Shown here piece after piece: positions 1-8,522 of a stretch of 57,514 bases of DNA. A program made the position numbers and the translations under genes. Position 1 is the stretch's first letter. The number at the start of each line of letters is the position of its first letter. Under the pieces are notes generated by a model, which made no database searches, was not told the DNA's origin, and was given only the letters and a program-made list of their open reading frames with translations. Origin of the DNA: Pseudoxanthomonas sp. (GTDB lineage Bacteria > Pseudomonadota > Gammaproteobacteria > Xanthomonadales > Xanthomonadaceae); assembly GCA_017745195.1 (NCBI GenBank), contig JAGHZW010000169.1, forward strand, positions 13,769-71,282, in the 5' to 3' direction.

Positions 1-1
1 C

Positions 2-532
2 GTACTCGGGTTTCGTCAGCAGCACCACCGCCAGCAGAAGAAGTTCACCGTCGACATGCTGCATGCGATCGAGCACCAGGTCTCGCGCTACGTACTGACC
101 ATCAGCGTGATCAACGCGGTGGTCGGCCTGGCCTTCGCCGGGATCCTCTACCTGCTGCGGTTCCCGCTGCAGGAGGCGCTGCTGTGGGGCACGATGGTGA
201 TGCTGCTCAACTACGCGCCTTACGTCGGCCCGCTGATCGGCATGTGCATGATGCTGCTGGTCGGCTTCATCGCCTTCGACGACACCTTGCGCTCGCTGCT
301 GCCGGCGGCGCTGTACCTGCTGCTGCACATGGTCGAAGGCCAGATCATCACCCCGATTGTCCTGGGCCGGCGGATGGCGCTGTCGCCGCTGGTGCTGATC
401 CTGGCGCTGATGCTGTTCGGCTGGCTGTGGGGCCTGGTCGGCCTGCTGCTGGCGGTGCCGCTGCTGGTCTGCGTGAAGCTGGTGCTGGCCCAGATCGAGG
501 GCCTGCAGGGCTGGGCGCGGCTGCTGGAGTGA
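2..532 (+). CDS. AI-2E/PerM-family membrane transporter, 3' part only
   Basis: The reading frame is open from the window edge, so the 5' part of the gene lies outside. The 176 visible residues hold several hydrophobic segments, including the run LVLILALMLFGWLWGLVGLL near the end, and the conserved region HMVEGQIITPIVLGRRMALS typical of the C-terminal half of AI-2E transporter (PerM/YdiK-type) proteins. Family members are inner-membrane permeases of about 350 residues; substrates are mostly unproven, and some act as cation antiporters or signal exporters. The protein ends in a short cytoplasmic tail. The internal ATG at 56 is not the start, because the frame upstream also matches family-like sequence. 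Family assignment is firm, substrate unknown. Confidence 0.85.
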   Translation, partial: VLGFRQQHHRQQKKFTVDMLHAIEHQVSRYVLTISVINAVVGLAFAGILYLLRFPLQEALLWGTMVMLLNYAPYVGPLIGMCMMLLVGFIAFDDTLRSLLPAALYLLLHMVEGQIITPIVLGRRMALSPLVLILALMLFGWLWGLVGLLLAVPLLVCVKLVLAQIEGLQGWARLLE

Positions 533-566
533 GTGCGACGGCCCGCGGGATTGCAGGCGGATTCTT

Positions 567-588
567 GTAGGCGCCCGTCTTGCGGGCG
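567..588 (+). repeat. GTAG-headed REP-like hairpin
   Basis: A GTAG tetranucleotide (567-570) is followed by a perfect 6-bp inverted repeat, CGCCCG (572-577) and CGGGCG (583-588), with a 5-base loop. This is the layout of the GTAG-headed palindromic repeats (SMAG/REP class) known in Stenotrophomonas and relatives. Only one copy is seen here. It sits 35 bases after the permease stop and may also help end transcription, although no T-run follows. Confidence 0.4.
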
Positions 589-705
589 ACGCGATACGAC
601 TGGACTGGACCCGTGTTCCACCGCGCCACGGGCCGGATCGATGCACCGACCGCGCCGGGAATGCCGCCGGGGCGCCCCGCCATGGGCAGCCAGCGGGCGG
701 CGGCC

Positions 706-711
706 TACAAT
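706..711 (+). promoter_or_regulatory. -10 box for a leaderless transcript of the HAD gene
   Basis: TACAAT matches the sigma-70 -10 consensus in 5 of 6 positions and ends exactly six bases before the GTG at 718. There is no Shine-Dalgarno sequence before that GTG. Transcription would therefore begin at or beside the start codon. No convincing -35 element is visible. Confidence 0.5.
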
Positions 712-717
712 GCCCGG

Positions 718-1458
718 GTGAGCTTCGCCGTCCGCGCCATCACCCTCGACCTCGACGACACCCTGTGGCCGTTCGCGCCGATCGGCGCGCGGATCGACCA
801 GGTCCTGCACGACTGGATGCTCGTGCACAGTCCGGCCACCGCCGCGATGTATCCGGTGACGGCGATGAAGGAGCTGCGCGAGCGCTCCTTCCGCGACAAC
901 CCGCAGCTGCACCACGACCTGTCGGCGCTGCGCCGGCTGACCCTGCGCGAGGCGCTGGAAGCCAGCGGCGCCTCGCTGGACCTGCTCGAGCCGGCCTACG
1001 AGGCGTTCTACGCCGCGCGCAACCAGGTCGAGTACTACCCCGATGCGCTCGATGCGCTGGCCCGGATCGCCGCGCGCGTACCGGTGGCGGCGCTGAGCAA
1101 CGGCAACGCCGACCTGCAGCGGGTCGGCATCGCCCACCTTTTCGCCTTCCAGCTGGGCGCGCGCGAGCACGGCGCGGCCAAGCCGGAGGCGAGCATCTTC
1201 CACGCTGCCTGCGCGCGGCTGGGCTGCGGCCACGGCGAGGTCCTGCACGTCGGCGACCATGTCGAGATGGACGTGGCCGGGGCCGCGCGCGCCGGCCTGC
1301 GCAGCTGCTGGATCAACCGCGAGGACCGCCGCTGGGAGCACGAGGAGATCGTGCCCGACCTGCAGTTCACCACCCTCACCGCGCTGGCCGACTGGCTGGA
1401 CGCGAACGACGACCACCGCGACTCCGCGCCGAACCCGATGCGAGACCACGCCGCATGA
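718..1458 (+). CDS. YigB-like HAD-superfamily phosphatase
   Basis: A 246-residue cytoplasmic HAD hydrolase of the YigB/Gph type. Motif I is DLDDTLW, with nucleophile Asp11 and acid/base Asp13. Motif II is LSNGN, motif III is the Lys in KPEASIF, and motif IV is HVGDHVEMD. E. coli YigB dephosphorylates FMN and the riboflavin-pathway ribitylaminouracil phosphate; the same substrate is possible here but not shown. The frame is open further upstream (ATGs at 580 and 682), but similarity begins at RAITLDLDD, so I chose the GTG at 718, supported by the -10 box six bases upstream. The stop overlaps the next start (ATGA at 1455-1458), coupling it to the aminopeptidase. Confidence 0.85.
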   Translation: MSFAVRAITLDLDDTLWPFAPIGARIDQVLHDWMLVHSPATAAMYPVTAMKELRERSFRDNPQLHHDLSALRRLTLREALEASGASLDLLEPAYEAFYAARNQVEYYPDALDALARIAARVPVAALSNGNADLQRVGIAHLFAFQLGAREHGAAKPEASIFHAACARLGCGHGEVLHVGDHVEMDVAGAARAGLRSCWINREDRRWEHEEIVPDLQFTTLTALADWLDANDDHRDSAPNPMRDHAA

Positions 1459-2825
1459 ACCACAAGGCCCACTACGCCGAATCCGGCAGCTCCGCCCTGC
1501 CGCTGCACCTGCTCGACCGCGACGGCTACGGCCACTGGCGCGCCGCGCAGCCGGCGGCGGTGGCGGCCTGGCTCGACGCGCAGGAATTCCAGCCCGTACC
1601 CGGCTCGGTGGCATTGCTGCCCGGCGAAGGCGGGCTGCTCGGCGCGGTGCTCGGCCTGGGTGATCCGCTCGACCCGTGCAGCTACGCGCATGCGCCGACC
1701 GCGCTGCCGGCCGGCGCCTGGGCGCCGGCCACGGAACTGCCCCCGGCACAGCGGGCCGCGCTGCAGCTGGGCTGGGGCCTGGGCAGCTACCGCTTCGACC
1801 GCTACAAGAATCCGCCGCGCACGCCGGCGCGGCTGCGTCTGCCGCAGCTGGACGAGGAGGCGCTGGACGTGCTGCTGGCGACCATGCGCGTGCGCGACTG
1901 GGTCAACACCCCGACCCAGGACATGGGCCCGCAGCACCTTGAGGACATCGCCCGCGAACTGGCCGCCGAGCATGGCGCGCAGCTGGAAGTGGTGGCCGGC
2001 GAATCGCTGCTGGCGCACAACTTCCCGGCGATCCACGCGGTCGGCCGCGCCTCGCACCGCGCGCCGCGATTGATCGAGCTGCGCTGGGGCGAGGCTTCGC
2101 ATCCGCACGTGGTGCTGGTCGGCAAGGGCGTGTGCTTCGACACCGGCGGCCTGGACATCAAGCCGGCCGACGGCATGCGCAACATGAAGAAGGACATGGG
2201 CGGCGCCGCGCACGCGCTGGCCCTGGCCGGGCTGGTGATGTCGCGCAGGCTGCCGGTGCGGCTGAGCCTGCTGGTGCCGGCGGTGGAGAACGCGATCGGC
2301 CCCGACGCGTTCCGCCCGGGCGAGGTGATCGCCACCCGCGCCGGCGTGAGCGTGGAAATCGACAACACCGACGCCGAGGGCCGGGTGATCCTGTGCGACG
2401 CGCTGACCTACGCCGGCGAGCAGAAGCCGGCGCTGGTCATCGACTTCGCCACGCTCACCGGCGCGGCGCGCATTGCGCTCGGCCCGGACCTGCCGGCGCT
2501 GTTCGCCAATGACGATGCGCTGGCGGCCGAATGGATCGCCAGCGGCGAGCAGACCCGCGACCCGGTCTGGCGCATGCCGCTGTGGCGCCCGTACCTGCGC
2601 TACCTGACCAGCAATGTCGCCGACCTGGCCAACGCCGGCTCGCGCATGGCCGGCGCGGTCACCGCCGCGCTGTACCTGGAGCGCTTCGTGCCCAACGGCA
2701 CGCCGTGGGCGCACCTGGATACCTACGCCTGGAACGACAGCAGCCGTCCCGGCCGCCCGGCCGGCGGCGAGGCGCTGGGCCTGCGCTCGGCGTGGGCGCT
2801 GCTGAAGGCGCGCTACGGCGGCTGA
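1455..2825 (+). CDS. M17 leucyl aminopeptidase family protein
   Basis: A 456-residue cytosolic metallo-aminopeptidase of family M17 (leucyl aminopeptidase/PepB type), which releases N-terminal residues from peptides using two metal ions. The metal and catalytic signatures are GKGVCFDTGGLDIKPADGM, with the metal-binding Lys and Asp, and the hallmark NTDAEGR with its Asp and Glu ligands. The N-terminal domain (about residues 1-150) is variable, as in PepB-type members. The ATG overlaps the stop of the HAD phosphatase by 4 bp, indicating translational coupling. The 3' end is followed by a GC-rich hairpin. Whether it is a general peptidase or a Cys-Gly peptidase cannot be told from sequence. Confidence 0.93.
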   Translation: MNHKAHYAESGSSALPLHLLDRDGYGHWRAAQPAAVAAWLDAQEFQPVPGSVALLPGEGGLLGAVLGLGDPLDPCSYAHAPTALPAGAWAPATELPPAQRAALQLGWGLGSYRFDRYKNPPRTPARLRLPQLDEEALDVLLATMRVRDWVNTPTQDMGPQHLEDIARELAAEHGAQLEVVAGESLLAHNFPAIHAVGRASHRAPRLIELRWGEASHPHVVLVGKGVCFDTGGLDIKPADGMRNMKKDMGGAAHALALAGLVMSRRLPVRLSLLVPAVENAIGPDAFRPGEVIATRAGVSVEIDNTDAEGRVILCDALTYAGEQKPALVIDFATLTGAARIALGPDLPALFANDDALAAEWIASGEQTRDPVWRMPLWRPYLRYLTSNVADLANAGSRMAGAVTAALYLERFVPNGTPWAHLDTYAWNDSSRPGRPAGGEALGLRSAWALLKARYGG

Positions 2826-2837
2826 TCGTCGCGACCG

Positions 2838-2861
2838 GCGCGGGCTGGAGTCCGCCCGCGC
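2838..2861 (+). terminator. GC-rich hairpin, possible terminator
   Basis: A perfect 8-bp inverted repeat, GCGCGGGC and GCCCGCGC, with an 8-base loop, lies 12 bases after the aminopeptidase stop. No T-run follows, so it would be a weak or Rho-assisted terminator. Confidence 0.35.
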
Positions 2862-2899
2862 GCTGGAAGATCATCCTGTCTCCTCGCGGGGGAAGCAGG

Positions 2900-3961
2900 A
2901 TGCTGAAGCTGGGTAGATCCCTGTTGCTGCTGGCGGCCATCGGCGCCGGCCTGGGCGTGCTCGTCAACACGCTGCCGTGGCTGCAGTGGCTGCAGCAGCG
3001 CACGCCGATGCCGGCGGGGACCGAAACGCGCTGGCTCGGTTTTGCGCTGGTGGCGGGCGCGTGCCTGCTCGCACGGCATGAACTCGGACGCCTGCAGCGC
3101 GCGCAGCAGGCCCGTGAACTGCGGGCCTCGCAGGACGGCCAGGTTTTCGAGGCCCGCGCGGGAATCGTCTGGTTCGCGCTGCCGGTGGTGCTGTGCGTGG
3201 TGTTCGGCTGGAGCGGACAGGCCGCGCTGCACAAGGGCCAGCTGGGCATGGCCATCATCGGCTTCGCGCTGCTGGCGCTGTTCGTGCTGGCCGGCTGGCA
3301 GCTCGTCGTGCAGGTACTGCGGCCCGGCCCGCTGCTGCGCATGGACCGGCACGGCATCGACCACGCCATGTACGGGCCGATCCCGTGGCGCGAGGTGGTC
3401 GGTATCCAACTGCAGAGCATCCGCACCCGCTACTCCACCCAGCACACGCTGATGCTCGGCGTGCGCGATGCCGGACGCTACCTAGCGAACGCGCCGCCGC
3501 TCACCCGCTGGGTGCACGCGCGCCGCCTGCGCGGCCAGCGCGGGGTGGCCGTCCTGGCGCTGCCACTGAACCTGCTGGTCAAGGATGCGGACCTGGTCCA
3601 CGCCGCGGCGCGGGCCTTGCGCGCACGCGATGACGCACCGTTCCTCGACCGCTGGCATGCGCGCATGGAGGACCATGAGGTGCGCGCGCTGCTGGACATG
3701 CAGGAGCTGGCCGCCGAATCGACGCGGATCGCCGAGGAGATGGCCGCGCTGCCGGACGACGCCGACCCGGCGCGGCTGGCCGCGTTCGAGGCGCGCCTGC
3801 GCGGGCATCGCGCGCGCCACGACGCGGCGATGCCCGGGCTGCGGGTCGCCATGGACGCGCAGGCGCGGCGGATCCGGCGCGACATCCGCGACGGCCGGTG
3901 GCTGGCCGCGGCCGTGCTCGGCCTGTTGCTGCTGTCGATCGGCTTGTGCCTGATGCGTTGA
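2900..3961 (+). CDS. membrane protein resembling the STM3941 family
   Basis: A 353-residue protein with hydrophobic segments near residues 5-22, 48-60, 90-107, 115-135 and at the very C-terminus (about 330-352). Between them lies a cytoplasmic region starting LLRMDRHGID..PIPWREVVGI, the bPH-like fold seen in STM3941-type proteins of unknown function. The stretch from about 250 to 320 is rich in Ala, Arg and Glu and probably helical or coiled. The start was placed at the ATG preceded by GGGGGAAGC. It is convergent with the diguanylate cyclase, with 13 bases between stops. No enzymatic motif is visible, and the family link rests on the PH-like stretch only. Confidence 0.6.
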   Translation: MLKLGRSLLLLAAIGAGLGVLVNTLPWLQWLQQRTPMPAGTETRWLGFALVAGACLLARHELGRLQRAQQARELRASQDGQVFEARAGIVWFALPVVLCVVFGWSGQAALHKGQLGMAIIGFALLALFVLAGWQLVVQVLRPGPLLRMDRHGIDHAMYGPIPWREVVGIQLQSIRTRYSTQHTLMLGVRDAGRYLANAPPLTRWVHARRLRGQRGVAVLALPLNLLVKDADLVHAAARALRARDDAPFLDRWHARMEDHEVRALLDMQELAAESTRIAEEMAALPDDADPARLAAFEARLRGHRARHDAAMPGLRVAMDAQARRIRRDIRDGRWLAAAVLGLLLLSIGLCLMR

Positions 3962-3974
3962 GCGAGGTCGCCAC

Positions 3975-5675
3975 TCAGGCGACGGGCAGCGCGGCGATCT
4001 CGGTCTCGTAGCGGTCGCGTCCGCTGCGCTTGGCCCGGTACAGCGCGCGGTCGGCGCGCTGCAGCAGCATCCCGGCGCTGTCGCCGTCGCCTTCGAACGC
4101 GGCCACGCCGATCGACACGGTGATCGCCGGAAGCTCGCGGCCCAGGTATTCGACCCGCAGCGCGCGCACAGCCGCGCCGATCTCGGCGGCGCGGCGCCCG
4201 GCCTGTTCCGAAGTGGCCTCGGGCAGGATCAGGGTGAACTCCTCGCCACCGTAGCGGCAGGCGATGTCCTCGCCGCGCACGAGCGATGACAGCAGCCGAC
4301 CGAAGCCGGCCAGCAGCGCATCGCCGCCCGGATGGCCGTGCAGGTCGTTGAACGCCTTGAAGTGGTCCAGGTCGAGCATCAGCAGCGCCAGCGGCAGCCC
4401 CCTTCGCTCGCAGCGGGCCAGCTCCCGGCCCAGCGATTCCTCCAGGTAGCGACGGTTGAACAGGCCAGTGAGCGGATCGCGGATCGACTGGATGCGCAGG
4501 CGCTCCTGCAGCGCCAGGTTGTGCAGGGCCATCGAGAGCTTCTCGGTCACCGCCTGCACCAGCTCCATCCGCCCGAGCATCGCCGGCGACGCCGACGACA
4601 GGTACAGGAAGCCCAGCTGGTGGCCCTGCGCGGCCAGCGGCAGGCAGGCGGTATTGAGCTCGACGTCGATCGCCGGCGGATGGATGTGCGCGCAGCGCAG
4701 CGTCTCGCCATGCGCGCGCAGCAGGTGCGGCTGGCCGCGACGCAGCGCCCAGCACTGCTCGAGCGGCAGCAGCGCGGTGCTGGCCGCGGCATGCTCGCCC
4801 CAGTGCGCCAGCTCCTCGGCGTAGTCCTGCGAAGCACGGATCCGGTACAGGGTGCCGCCGGTCCCGGGCAGCAGGCGCGACAGCAGCTGGCTGGTCAGCG
4901 CGACCGCTTCCTCCGGCTTCATGCAGTTCTGCAGCAGGCTGCCGTAGCGGTTGAGCTCGGCCAGGTCGGCGGTGTGCCGCTCGAGCTGTTCGACCGATTC
5001 GCGCAGGCGCAGGTTGGCCTGGGTGCTGGCGCGCTCGGCCTTGCCGCGGCGACGGATCTCGCGCACCAGCATCCAGTACACCGCGCCGACCACCGCGATG
5101 CCCAGCGGGATGCCGAGCAGCGCCAGTGCGCGCAGGATGTCGGCGCTGCGCCGGCTGGACACGCCGCGCGCGACCAGCAGTTCGCGCTCGCGCTCGACCA
5201 GCTGCTGGGCCTGGCCGCGGATGGCGGACGACACCTCCAGCACCTCGCGGTCGATTCCGGCCTGGGCGGCGGGCAACCCGCCCTGGCGATAGAGGCCGAG
5301 GTTGGTCTCGATCTGGGCGATGCGCCGGTCGCGCAGCGCACTCAGCGCGCCGACCCGTTGCAGCTGCTGCGGGTTGTCGCCGACCAGGTGCGCCAACCGG
5401 TCCAGCAGCGGTCGGGTCTGCTCGCGGCTGAGCCGGTAGATGGCCAGGTAGTCGACATCGTCGGTCAGCAGGTAGCCGCGCTGGGCGGCCTCGGCATCGC
5501 GCAGCCGCGCCTCGACCGCGTCGACGCTGGCGATCACCTCGTTGGTGTGCGCGACCTGGTTGGCGTCAGCGATGAAGCGCTGCGCCCCGAGCAGCACGCC
5601 CACGCCGACAGCGGCGAAGATCAACGCGGCGATGGGCAGTCCGATACGGTTGGCGAGACGCAGGCGGCGGGGCAT
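3975..5675 (-). CDS. diguanylate cyclase with CHASE3-like sensor, GAF and GGDEF domains
   Basis: A 566-residue inner-membrane signalling enzyme that would make c-di-GMP from two GTP. Order: TM1 (about 15-37), a periplasmic CHASE3-like helical region (about 40-183, with the typical EAAQRGYLLT), TM2 (about 186-206), a coiled linker, GAF (about 250-395) and GGDEF (about 405-560). The catalytic signature is GGEEF (476-480). The inhibitory I-site RGED lies exactly five residues before it, so product inhibition should work. The start is the ATG of MPRRLR, with a basic N-terminus directly before TM1; the longer frame adds 15 residues of unlikely sequence. It stands alone between a convergent membrane protein and the DesR-like gene. 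Confidence 0.9.
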   Translation of the reverse strand: MPRRLRLANRIGLPIAALIFAAVGVGVLLGAQRFIADANQVAHTNEVIASVDAVEARLRDAEAAQRGYLLTDDVDYLAIYRLSREQTRPLLDRLAHLVGDNPQQLQRVGALSALRDRRIAQIETNLGLYRQGGLPAAQAGIDREVLEVSSAIRGQAQQLVERERELLVARGVSSRRSADILRALALLGIPLGIAVVGAVYWMLVREIRRRGKAERASTQANLRLRESVEQLERHTADLAELNRYGSLLQNCMKPEEAVALTSQLLSRLLPGTGGTLYRIRASQDYAEELAHWGEHAAASTALLPLEQCWALRRGQPHLLRAHGETLRCAHIHPPAIDVELNTACLPLAAQGHQLGFLYLSSASPAMLGRMELVQAVTEKLSMALHNLALQERLRIQSIRDPLTGLFNRRYLEESLGRELARCERRGLPLALLMLDLDHFKAFNDLHGHPGGDALLAGFGRLLSSLVRGEDIACRYGGEEFTLILPEATSEQAGRRAAEIGAAVRALRVEYLGRELPAITVSIGVAAFEGDGDSAGMLLQRADRALYRAKRSGRDRYETEIAALPVA

Positions 5676-5747
5676 GGCGAAATTGTGCGGGATGCGGCGC
5701 CAAACGGCACGCCCATGCAAGCGCCGTACCGTTCAGCGCGCGCCCGG

Positions 5748-6350
5748 TTACAGCCAGCCCTTCTGCCGGGCCAGCCGCGCCGCTTCGACCCGGTTGCCGG
5801 CACCGAGCTTGCCGATCGCCTCGGACAGGTAGTTGCGCACGGTGCCCTGCGAGAGGTTGAGCCGGGCCGCGATCTCGCTGGAGGAACGGCCCTCGCCGGC
5901 CAGGCGCAGCACCTGGCGTTCGCGGTCGTTGAGCGGGTCAGACTCGCCCCAGGCCTCCACCGCCAGTTCCGGGTCGATCGCGCGGCCGCCGTGGCGGACC
6001 TTGCGCAGCGCTTCAGCCAGCCGTTCGGCCGGCGCGTCCTTGAGCAGGTAGCCGACCACGCCGGCCTCCAGCGCGCGGCGCAGGAAACCGCTGCGGGCGA
6101 AGGTGGTCACGATCACCACCTTGACCGGCAGTTCGTGGCGGGCGATGCGCTGGGCCAGCTCCAGCCCGGTCAGGCCGGGCATCTCGATGTCGGTGACCAG
6201 CACGTCCGGCTGCAGCCGCTGCACCTCGCGCCAGGCACCCTCGCCGTCGGCGACCGCACCGACGACCTCGATGTCGCTTTCCATGCCCAGCAGCGCGGCC
6301 AGCGCACCGCGGACCATCGCCTGGTCTTCGGCCAGCAGGACGCGGATCAT
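5748..6350 (-). CDS. desR: DesR-like NarL/LuxR-family response regulator
   Basis: A 200-residue DNA-binding response regulator. The receiver domain (1-120) has the acidic pocket AEDQ, phospho-acceptor Asp54 in LVTDIEMPG, and Lys in LLKDAP. The LuxR-type helix-turn-helix (about 135-198) contains LNDRERQVLRLAGEG and LNLSQGTVRNYLSEA. It is the last gene of the ABC ATPase, permease, kinase, regulator unit, the standard DesKR arrangement, so it is likely phosphorylated by the adjacent kinase and probably regulates that unit. Bacillus DesR responds to membrane fluidity; that stimulus is not established here. The start is the ATG of MIRVLLAED. A 189-bp gap before it has its own -10-like TAACGT and repeats. 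Confidence 0.9.
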   Translation of the reverse strand: MIRVLLAEDQAMVRGALAALLGMESDIEVVGAVADGEGAWREVQRLQPDVLVTDIEMPGLTGLELAQRIARHELPVKVVIVTTFARSGFLRRALEAGVVGYLLKDAPAERLAEALRKVRHGGRAIDPELAVEAWGESDPLNDRERQVLRLAGEGRSSSEIAARLNLSQGTVRNYLSEAIGKLGAGNRVEAARLARQKGWL

Positions 6351-6375
6351 CGATGGTGGGGCGTTGCGTGCATGG

Positions 6376-6400
6376 CGCGACGTTAGCAAATGTCGCGACG
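6376..6400. promoter_or_regulatory. direct repeat CGCGACG upstream of desR
   Basis: The heptamer CGCGACG occurs at 6376-6382 and 6394-6400, a spacing of 18 bp, 26-50 bases before the desR start. On the minus strand the sequence between them holds TAACGT (6380-6385), a -10-like hexamer. The layout suits a regulator site on the desR promoter, possibly for DesR itself. Confidence 0.35.
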
Positions 6401-6539
6401 GCGGCGCATGCGGCGCCATGCCTTGCAGGTTGATGCACGCGGCGCTGGCGCGGCACCCGGCTTGGGCGGCAACGGCGGTTCGTCCGCTTGCGGCAGCACG
6501 GTCGCGCATCGATCAGGCCGCGTCGCCGGCGAACGCCAC

Positions 6540-7727
6540 CTACGAGGAGGCGGTGCCGGTCGTGCCGGGGACCACGGACACCGCGACGACGCCGCCATGC
6601 CAGCGCGGCAGTTCGGCCACCAGGCAGGTGCCGCGATCCCGGAGCGGACCGACGTGCAGGCTGCCGCCCAGTGCCTGCAGCCGCTCGCGCATGCCGTCCA
6701 GGCCGTTGCCCGGGCGGATCGCGCCACCGCGGCCGTCGTCTTCCACCTGCAGCCGCCACTGCTGCGCGACCTCGCACAGCGAGACCCGCACGTTGCGCGC
6801 ATGCGCGTGGCGGTGGATGTTGGTCACCGCTTCGCGCAGGCACAGGGCCAGCACCGTTTCCTGCTCCGGCGCCAGCGCCAGTTCGCCGCGTTCGACCTGC
6901 AGCGAGGTGCCCTCGCCTTCCAGCAGCACCTTCGCCGCCGCCAGTTCCGCGGCCAGGCCGACCGCGCGGATCCCGGTCACCGCCCGGCGCACCTGGCCCA
7001 GCGCCTCGCGCGCGACCTGGCCCAGCTCGCCGATCTCGCGCTGCGCGGCGTGCGGATCGCGCTCGATCAGCTTGCCGGCCAGGTCGGCCTTGAGCGCGAC
7101 CAGCGACAGGGTGTGGCCGAGCAGGTCGTGCAGGTCGCGGCCGATGCGTTCGCGCTCGGCGGTGGCGGCCAGGCGCCGCACCTCGTCCTGCGACAGCCGC
7201 AGGGCCGCATCCTTCTGTTCGGCCAGGCGCTGGGCATGGACCAGCAGTCCGGTGACCACCGTGGTCAGCGGCATCCAGAGCATCGCCGACCACGGGTAGC
7301 CGATCGCACGCGCCAGGCCGATGAACAGCGCATTGAGCGCCAACAGCGTGAGGGCGTATGCCCATTCGCGACGCCAGCGTCCCGAACCGAGGAACACGCA
7401 ACCGAACACGAAATAGCTCATGCCAGACGGGTACCACCGCAGCAGCGCCAGGCTCAGCCCGCACATGCCCAGCGCGTACAGCGGCACTTGTCGCCGCGGC
7501 TGCAGCAGCGCGGCCGCGTACAGGGCGAGGAACAAGGGATAGGACAGCAGGGTCAGCGCCCACCAGCGCGCGTCGTAACCCTGCGGGGTGAACACCGGGA
7601 CGATGAACACCCACACCGTCCACAGCACGTGGATCGCCTCGCTCCACGCCGGCCGACCACGCGCCAGCGCGCGGGCGACCAGCGAATCGGGCGCCGGCTG
7701 CGGCCAGGCAGGCAGGGATCGGGACAT
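6540..7727 (-). CDS. desK: DesK-like sensor histidine kinase
   Basis: A 395-residue inner-membrane histidine kinase. About five transmembrane segments span residues 33-163, with very short loops and no periplasmic sensor domain, as in DesK-type intramembrane sensors. A HisKA_3 dimerization domain follows, with His200 in ERIGRDLHDLLGHTLSL, then a HATPase_c domain with the N box REAVTNIHRHAHA and the G box EDDGRGG..GNGLDGMRERL. The partner is the DesR-like regulator 189 bp downstream. The ABC ATPase and permease genes lie immediately upstream (21-bp gap), so the pair probably senses membrane state or a compound handled by that transporter. The signal is unknown. Confidence 0.9.
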   Translation of the reverse strand: MSRSLPAWPQPAPDSLVARALARGRPAWSEAIHVLWTVWVFIVPVFTPQGYDARWWALTLLSYPLFLALYAAALLQPRRQVPLYALGMCGLSLALLRWYPSGMSYFVFGCVFLGSGRWRREWAYALTLLALNALFIGLARAIGYPWSAMLWMPLTTVVTGLLVHAQRLAEQKDAALRLSQDEVRRLAATAERERIGRDLHDLLGHTLSLVALKADLAGKLIERDPHAAQREIGELGQVAREALGQVRRAVTGIRAVGLAAELAAAKVLLEGEGTSLQVERGELALAPEQETVLALCLREAVTNIHRHAHARNVRVSLCEVAQQWRLQVEDDGRGGAIRPGNGLDGMRERLQALGGSLHVGPLRDRGTCLVAELPRWHGGVVAVSVVPGTTGTASS

Positions 7728-7748
7728 CGCGGACTCCGGGCGGTTCGA

Positions 7749-8522
7749 TCAGGCGCGGTCCAGCCGGCGCCGCGCCAGCAGGAAGAACACGGCCGCCACC
7801 GCCAGCAGCACGCCCACGTGCAGCCACGGCACGACCCCATCGGCGAAGCCCACCTGCAGCTGCGCGATCCGGGCCAGATGGTACGCCGGCCACAGCGGCG
7901 CGATCGACTTCAGCGTGGCCGGCAGCATCGACAGCGGGATGAACAGCCCCGACAGGAACGCCATCGGCAGGTACACCAGGTTGATCAGCGCCGGCGCGCC
8001 GCGGCCACCGACCAGGGTGCCCAGCCACAGGCCCAGCGCAGCGAACGGCAGCACGCCGAGCAGGCAGGTCGCGGACAGGCCCAGCCACTGCACCGGCGCC
8101 AGGCGCACGACGGCCACGGTCGCGCCGAGCAGCGCCAGCAGCGCGACCACGATCGCGGCGAACAGCAGCGCCATCGCCACCTTGGCCAGCAGGTAGGCGC
8201 CCGGCGGCATCGGCTGGGCGCGCTTGAGCAGCAGCAGGCCCTGTTCGCGGTCCAGGGCCACGGTCACGCCGAAGCCGAACAGGGCCACGCCCATGACTCC
8301 GAACACGCTGTAGCCGGCGAGCAGGAAGCGTGCGGCCTCCGGCGAGCGGTTGCCGCCGAACACCTCGCCGAACAGCAGGTAGAACAGCGGCGGGAACAAC
8401 AGCACCGGCAGCGCGAACGAGGGCGAGCGCAACAGGCGCAGGAATTCGTAGCGGGCCTCCTGCAGGTAGGCGTTCCAGCGCGACGCGATGGCGCCATCGG
8501 CGGCGGTGGTGGTTGCGTCCAT
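7749..8522 (-). CDS. ABC-2 type transporter permease
   Basis: A 257-residue inner-membrane permease of the ABC-2 family with six predicted transmembrane segments: about 37-52, 69-88, 113-137, 144-170, 180-202 and 234-251. The region LKRAQPMPPGAYLLAK between TM2 and TM3 is the usual coupling segment. Its ATG shares one base with the stop of the ATPase gene (TGATG), giving tight translational coupling and a presumed 1:1 complex. ATPase, permease, DesK and DesR in this order form a common export module in Gram-negatives; cargo may be a lipid, peptide or toxic compound and is not predictable here. Confidence 0.88.
   Translation of the reverse strand: MDATTTAADGAIASRWNAYLQEARYEFLRLLRSPSFALPVLLFPPLFYLLFGEVFGGNRSPEAARFLLAGYSVFGVMGVALFGFGVTVALDREQGLLLLKRAQPMPPGAYLLAKVAMALLFAAIVVALLALLGATVAVVRLAPVQWLGLSATCLLGVLPFAALGLWLGTLVGGRGAPALINLVYLPMAFLSGLFIPLSMLPATLKSIAPLWPAYHLARIAQLQVGFADGVVPWLHVGVLLAVAAVFFLLARRRLDRA

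Noticed and set aside
220-1749. 509-codon minus-strand frame over the permease, HAD and aminopeptidase genes
   Set aside because: Crosses three supported genes on the other strand; low-complexity Arg/Ala composition.
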